This document shows, one piece after another, positions 62,020 to 64,000 of a DNA stretch of 64,000 nucleotides. Source of the stretch: Hippopus hippopus (taxonomy: Eukaryota > Mollusca > Bivalvia > Cardiida > Cardiidae); NCBI GenBank assembly GCA_946811185.2, contig OX328099.1, positions 37,621,299 through 37,685,298 on the forward strand, in the 5' to 3' direction. Under the pieces are notes generated by a model. That model did not search any database, was not told the DNA's origin, and saw only the letters and a program-made list of their open reading frames with translations. The position numbers and the translations under genes were made by a program. Each line of letters begins with the position of its first letter. Position 1 is the stretch's first letter.

Positions 62020-62710
62020 AATCTTAGACTTGGCTAAATTGAAAGCATTTACAGATGACAAATTCAATGCAAAAAAGATTACATTATTTTATTCTGAGAG
62101 GCTACGAAACATTGTCTGAAAAGGAGAAAATGCTTGTGACCAACATTTTCTCCTTTCCTATAATGTTTTCAAAGGCCTTTTTATCACAGTGCAGTTAAAA
62201 CTAGGGATCCTTTGTTAAAGGCTAACAACACTGAGGAAAACTGCTTTTGAAAAAGTGTGTGAACAGCAGAAAATGCTGATTACTAACATTTTCAACCTTT
62301 TACACAATGTTCTGTACTCTTTCAAAAAAAATGAACCTTACTAAATTTTGTCAGCCGTAAATGCTATTAATTTGGGAGAATCTAAAATTTTTAAGAGTTA
62401 ACCCCTTACCAAACAATCCAGAGTTAAAACTGCCCGAGAAGGAAAGCTTTAGAAAACAGAGAGAAGATGGAAACATGCTAGAAAACATCATTTTCTTCTT
62501 TTTCCACAATGTTTCATCCTTCCAAAGATACATAATCATCATTTAAGCCAGATCTAGTTTGTCTTATTGCGAATGCATTCAATTTTAATGAGTTAGTTCC
62601 TTACAACAAAACAGAATTTCCGACTCCTCCATTTGGAAGGATTTGCAGACAGCTTAACCCTTTATTACACTAGTCTTAACGACCTTTAGAAAGAAGCCTT
62701 TTGAAAACAA
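62020..62710. repeat. MITE series
   Basis: A plus copy lies at about 62020-62222, a minus copy at 62225-62400, a minus copy starting TTAACCCCTTACCAAAC at 62398 and running to about 62600, and a short-arm start at 62655-62712 cut by the next element. Confidence 0.75.
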
Positions 62711-62712
62711 TG

Positions 62713-63955
62713 TGAAAGCAAGAGGACCATGATAGTCCTATATCGCTCACCTGAGTACTAAGCAGTAAAGGTCTAAAATAAAGATAAATACCAAATATCA
62801 AGGTTCAAGGCCAAATGATAATGAAACAAGAGCAGCAAATTGTCACCGCCAGTTGTCAAGGAGGTATAATAATTGCAAAGGGCAGGTTCCGAATAAACAA
62901 GAAATACTGTAAAAATGAAGATCAAAGTGGAATTACTCAAAATCCGCGCTAGGTAGAGTTATCGTTCTTGCACACTGTACTCGGTAATATTGCAACAAAC
63001 ATGCATACCAAGTTTGAAGTCGTTCTGACTTGAGATGACAAAGTTATATTCCGGACAAGCACTAAATGCTGTAAAAATGACATTCAAAGGGAAATAACTC
63101 AAAGACAGCATGAGGTAGAGTTACAATTCTTGTGCACTGCACTTCCAAATATTGCAACAAATAAGCATACCAAATTTCAAGTCATTCCTACTTAAGATGA
63201 TAAAGTTTTGCTCCAGACATGCAAGAAATGCTATAAAAATGAAGGTCAAAGGGGGAATAACTCAAAATTCATGCTAGGAAGTTATGGTTCTTGTGCACTG
63301 CACTCCGTAATTTTTCAACAATCATGCATACCAAATTTGAAGATGTTCAGGCTGGAGATGACAAAGTTATATTCCAGACAAGCTGAAAATGCTGTAAAAA
63401 TGACGATCAAAGGGAAATAACTCATAGTACGAGGTAGAGTAATGATTCTTTTACACTGCACTCTGTATTATTGCAACAAACACAAACGCCATGTTTCAAG
63501 TCAAGCGGACTGGAGATGACAAAGTTATGCTCCGGACAAAGAACTATTCTAAGGAACTTTCTAATTCAAGGGCAAATAACTCCAGTCATTCTGGTCCGAT
63601 TAGACCCATAATCGAACTCATCCGAGATCTTATAGTCATATATATTTTGACCAAGTTTGGTGCTGATTGGTTGATATTTGTAGATGCTAGAGTGTAAACA
63701 AAGTCAAATATAGCAATTTTTCTCATTCAAGGGCAAATAACTCCAGTTGTTCTGGTCCGATTAGACCCATAATCGAACTTATCCAAGATCTTACTGTCAT
63801 ATATATTTTGATCAAGTTTGGTGCTGATTGGTTAATATTTGTAGATGCTAGAGTGTTAACAAAGAAATGTGAACGGACGGATGGACGATGGACACCGACG
63901 GACGGTGAGTGATCACAACAGCTCATCCTGAGCACTTTGTGCTCAGGTGAGCTAA
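62713..63955 (+). mobile_element. Helitron-like non-autonomous element with minisatellite
   Basis: The left end has AGGACCATGATAGTCCT and CGCTCACCTGAG. The right end has the hairpin GAGCACTTTGTGCTC then AGGTGAGCTAA. The interior includes four repeats at a 161-162-bp period (ACTGTAAAAATGA-type anchors at 62909, 63071, 63233, 63394) and a separate duplicated segment (TTCTGGTCCGATTAGACCCA at 63589 and 63749). Confidence 0.7.
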
Positions 63956-64000
63956 ACAAGAGACAACAGGGCCATGATGGCCCTGAAGTCACTCACCTGA
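63956..64000 (+). mobile_element. Start of another Helitron-like element (cut by window edge)
   Basis: ACAGGGCCATGATGGCCCTG and TCACTCACCTGA reproduce the left-end pattern of the 32131-34333 element. It begins directly after the CTAA end of the previous one. Confidence 0.7.

Noticed and set aside
7354..62546. Recurring short ORFs with peptides such as [16 protein letters not shown] or [13 protein letters not shown]
   Set aside because: They look like a protein family but are translations of the MITE palindrome in different frames and strands.

Overview
The window is AT-rich, intron-heavy animal DNA, most likely from a marine bivalve or another lophotrochozoan. This rests on a metazoan-type ovothiol synthase gene split into many exons, a ceramide glucosyltransferase gene with an intron of about 9 kb, tRNA-headed SINEs ending in (CAAT)n, Tc1-like transposon remains, and Helitron-like repeats with minisatellite cores. 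The species assignment is inference. There is nothing bacterial here: no operons, no CRISPR array, and almost no long ORFs.

Two host genes are recognised, both on the minus strand. (1) Ovothiol synthase (OvoA): 13 exons from 59707 down to the stop codon at 37693. All splice phases agree, and they join to 1776 nt (591 codons plus stop). They cover the end of the DinB-like domain with its iron-binding H-x3-H-x-E motif, the whole FGE-sulfatase-like sulfoxide synthase domain, and the C-terminal methyltransferase. The first part of the gene lies beyond the right edge. (2) Ceramide glucosyltransferase (UGCG): exon 1 with its N-terminal membrane anchor at 27199-27102 and exon 2 at 17820-17682. The catalytic remainder lies beyond the left edge. 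OvoA makes a thiol-histidine antioxidant and UGCG makes glucosylceramide; I see no functional link between them beyond being neighbours.

Layout. 0-6.3 kb: two broken Tc1-like transposase genes. 2-26 kb: dense small palindromic elements, with UGCG exon 2 inside. 26.1-29.7 kb: an interval almost free of these elements around UGCG exon 1 and its promoter side. 31.2-34.7 kb: nested minisatellite-bearing repeats with a 166-bp tandem array. 35-62 kb: OvoA, whose introns are full of the same palindromic element plus SINEs, a 1.5-kb long-TIR element, a 1.56-kb Harbinger-like element and decayed copies of OvoA's own exons. 62.7-64 kb: further Helitron-like repeats arranged head to tail.

The dominant structure is one MITE family of 227-229 bp, with about 70 recognisable copies by eye. 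It is bounded by TTAA, has TIRs beginning CCCTTTACCA or CTCTTTACCA, and carries a near-perfect 67-bp central palindrome whose middle base gives its orientation. Copies inserted into other copies show that TTAA is the duplicated target, which points to piggyBac-type mobilisation. Other short hairpin families and foldback elements are interspersed.
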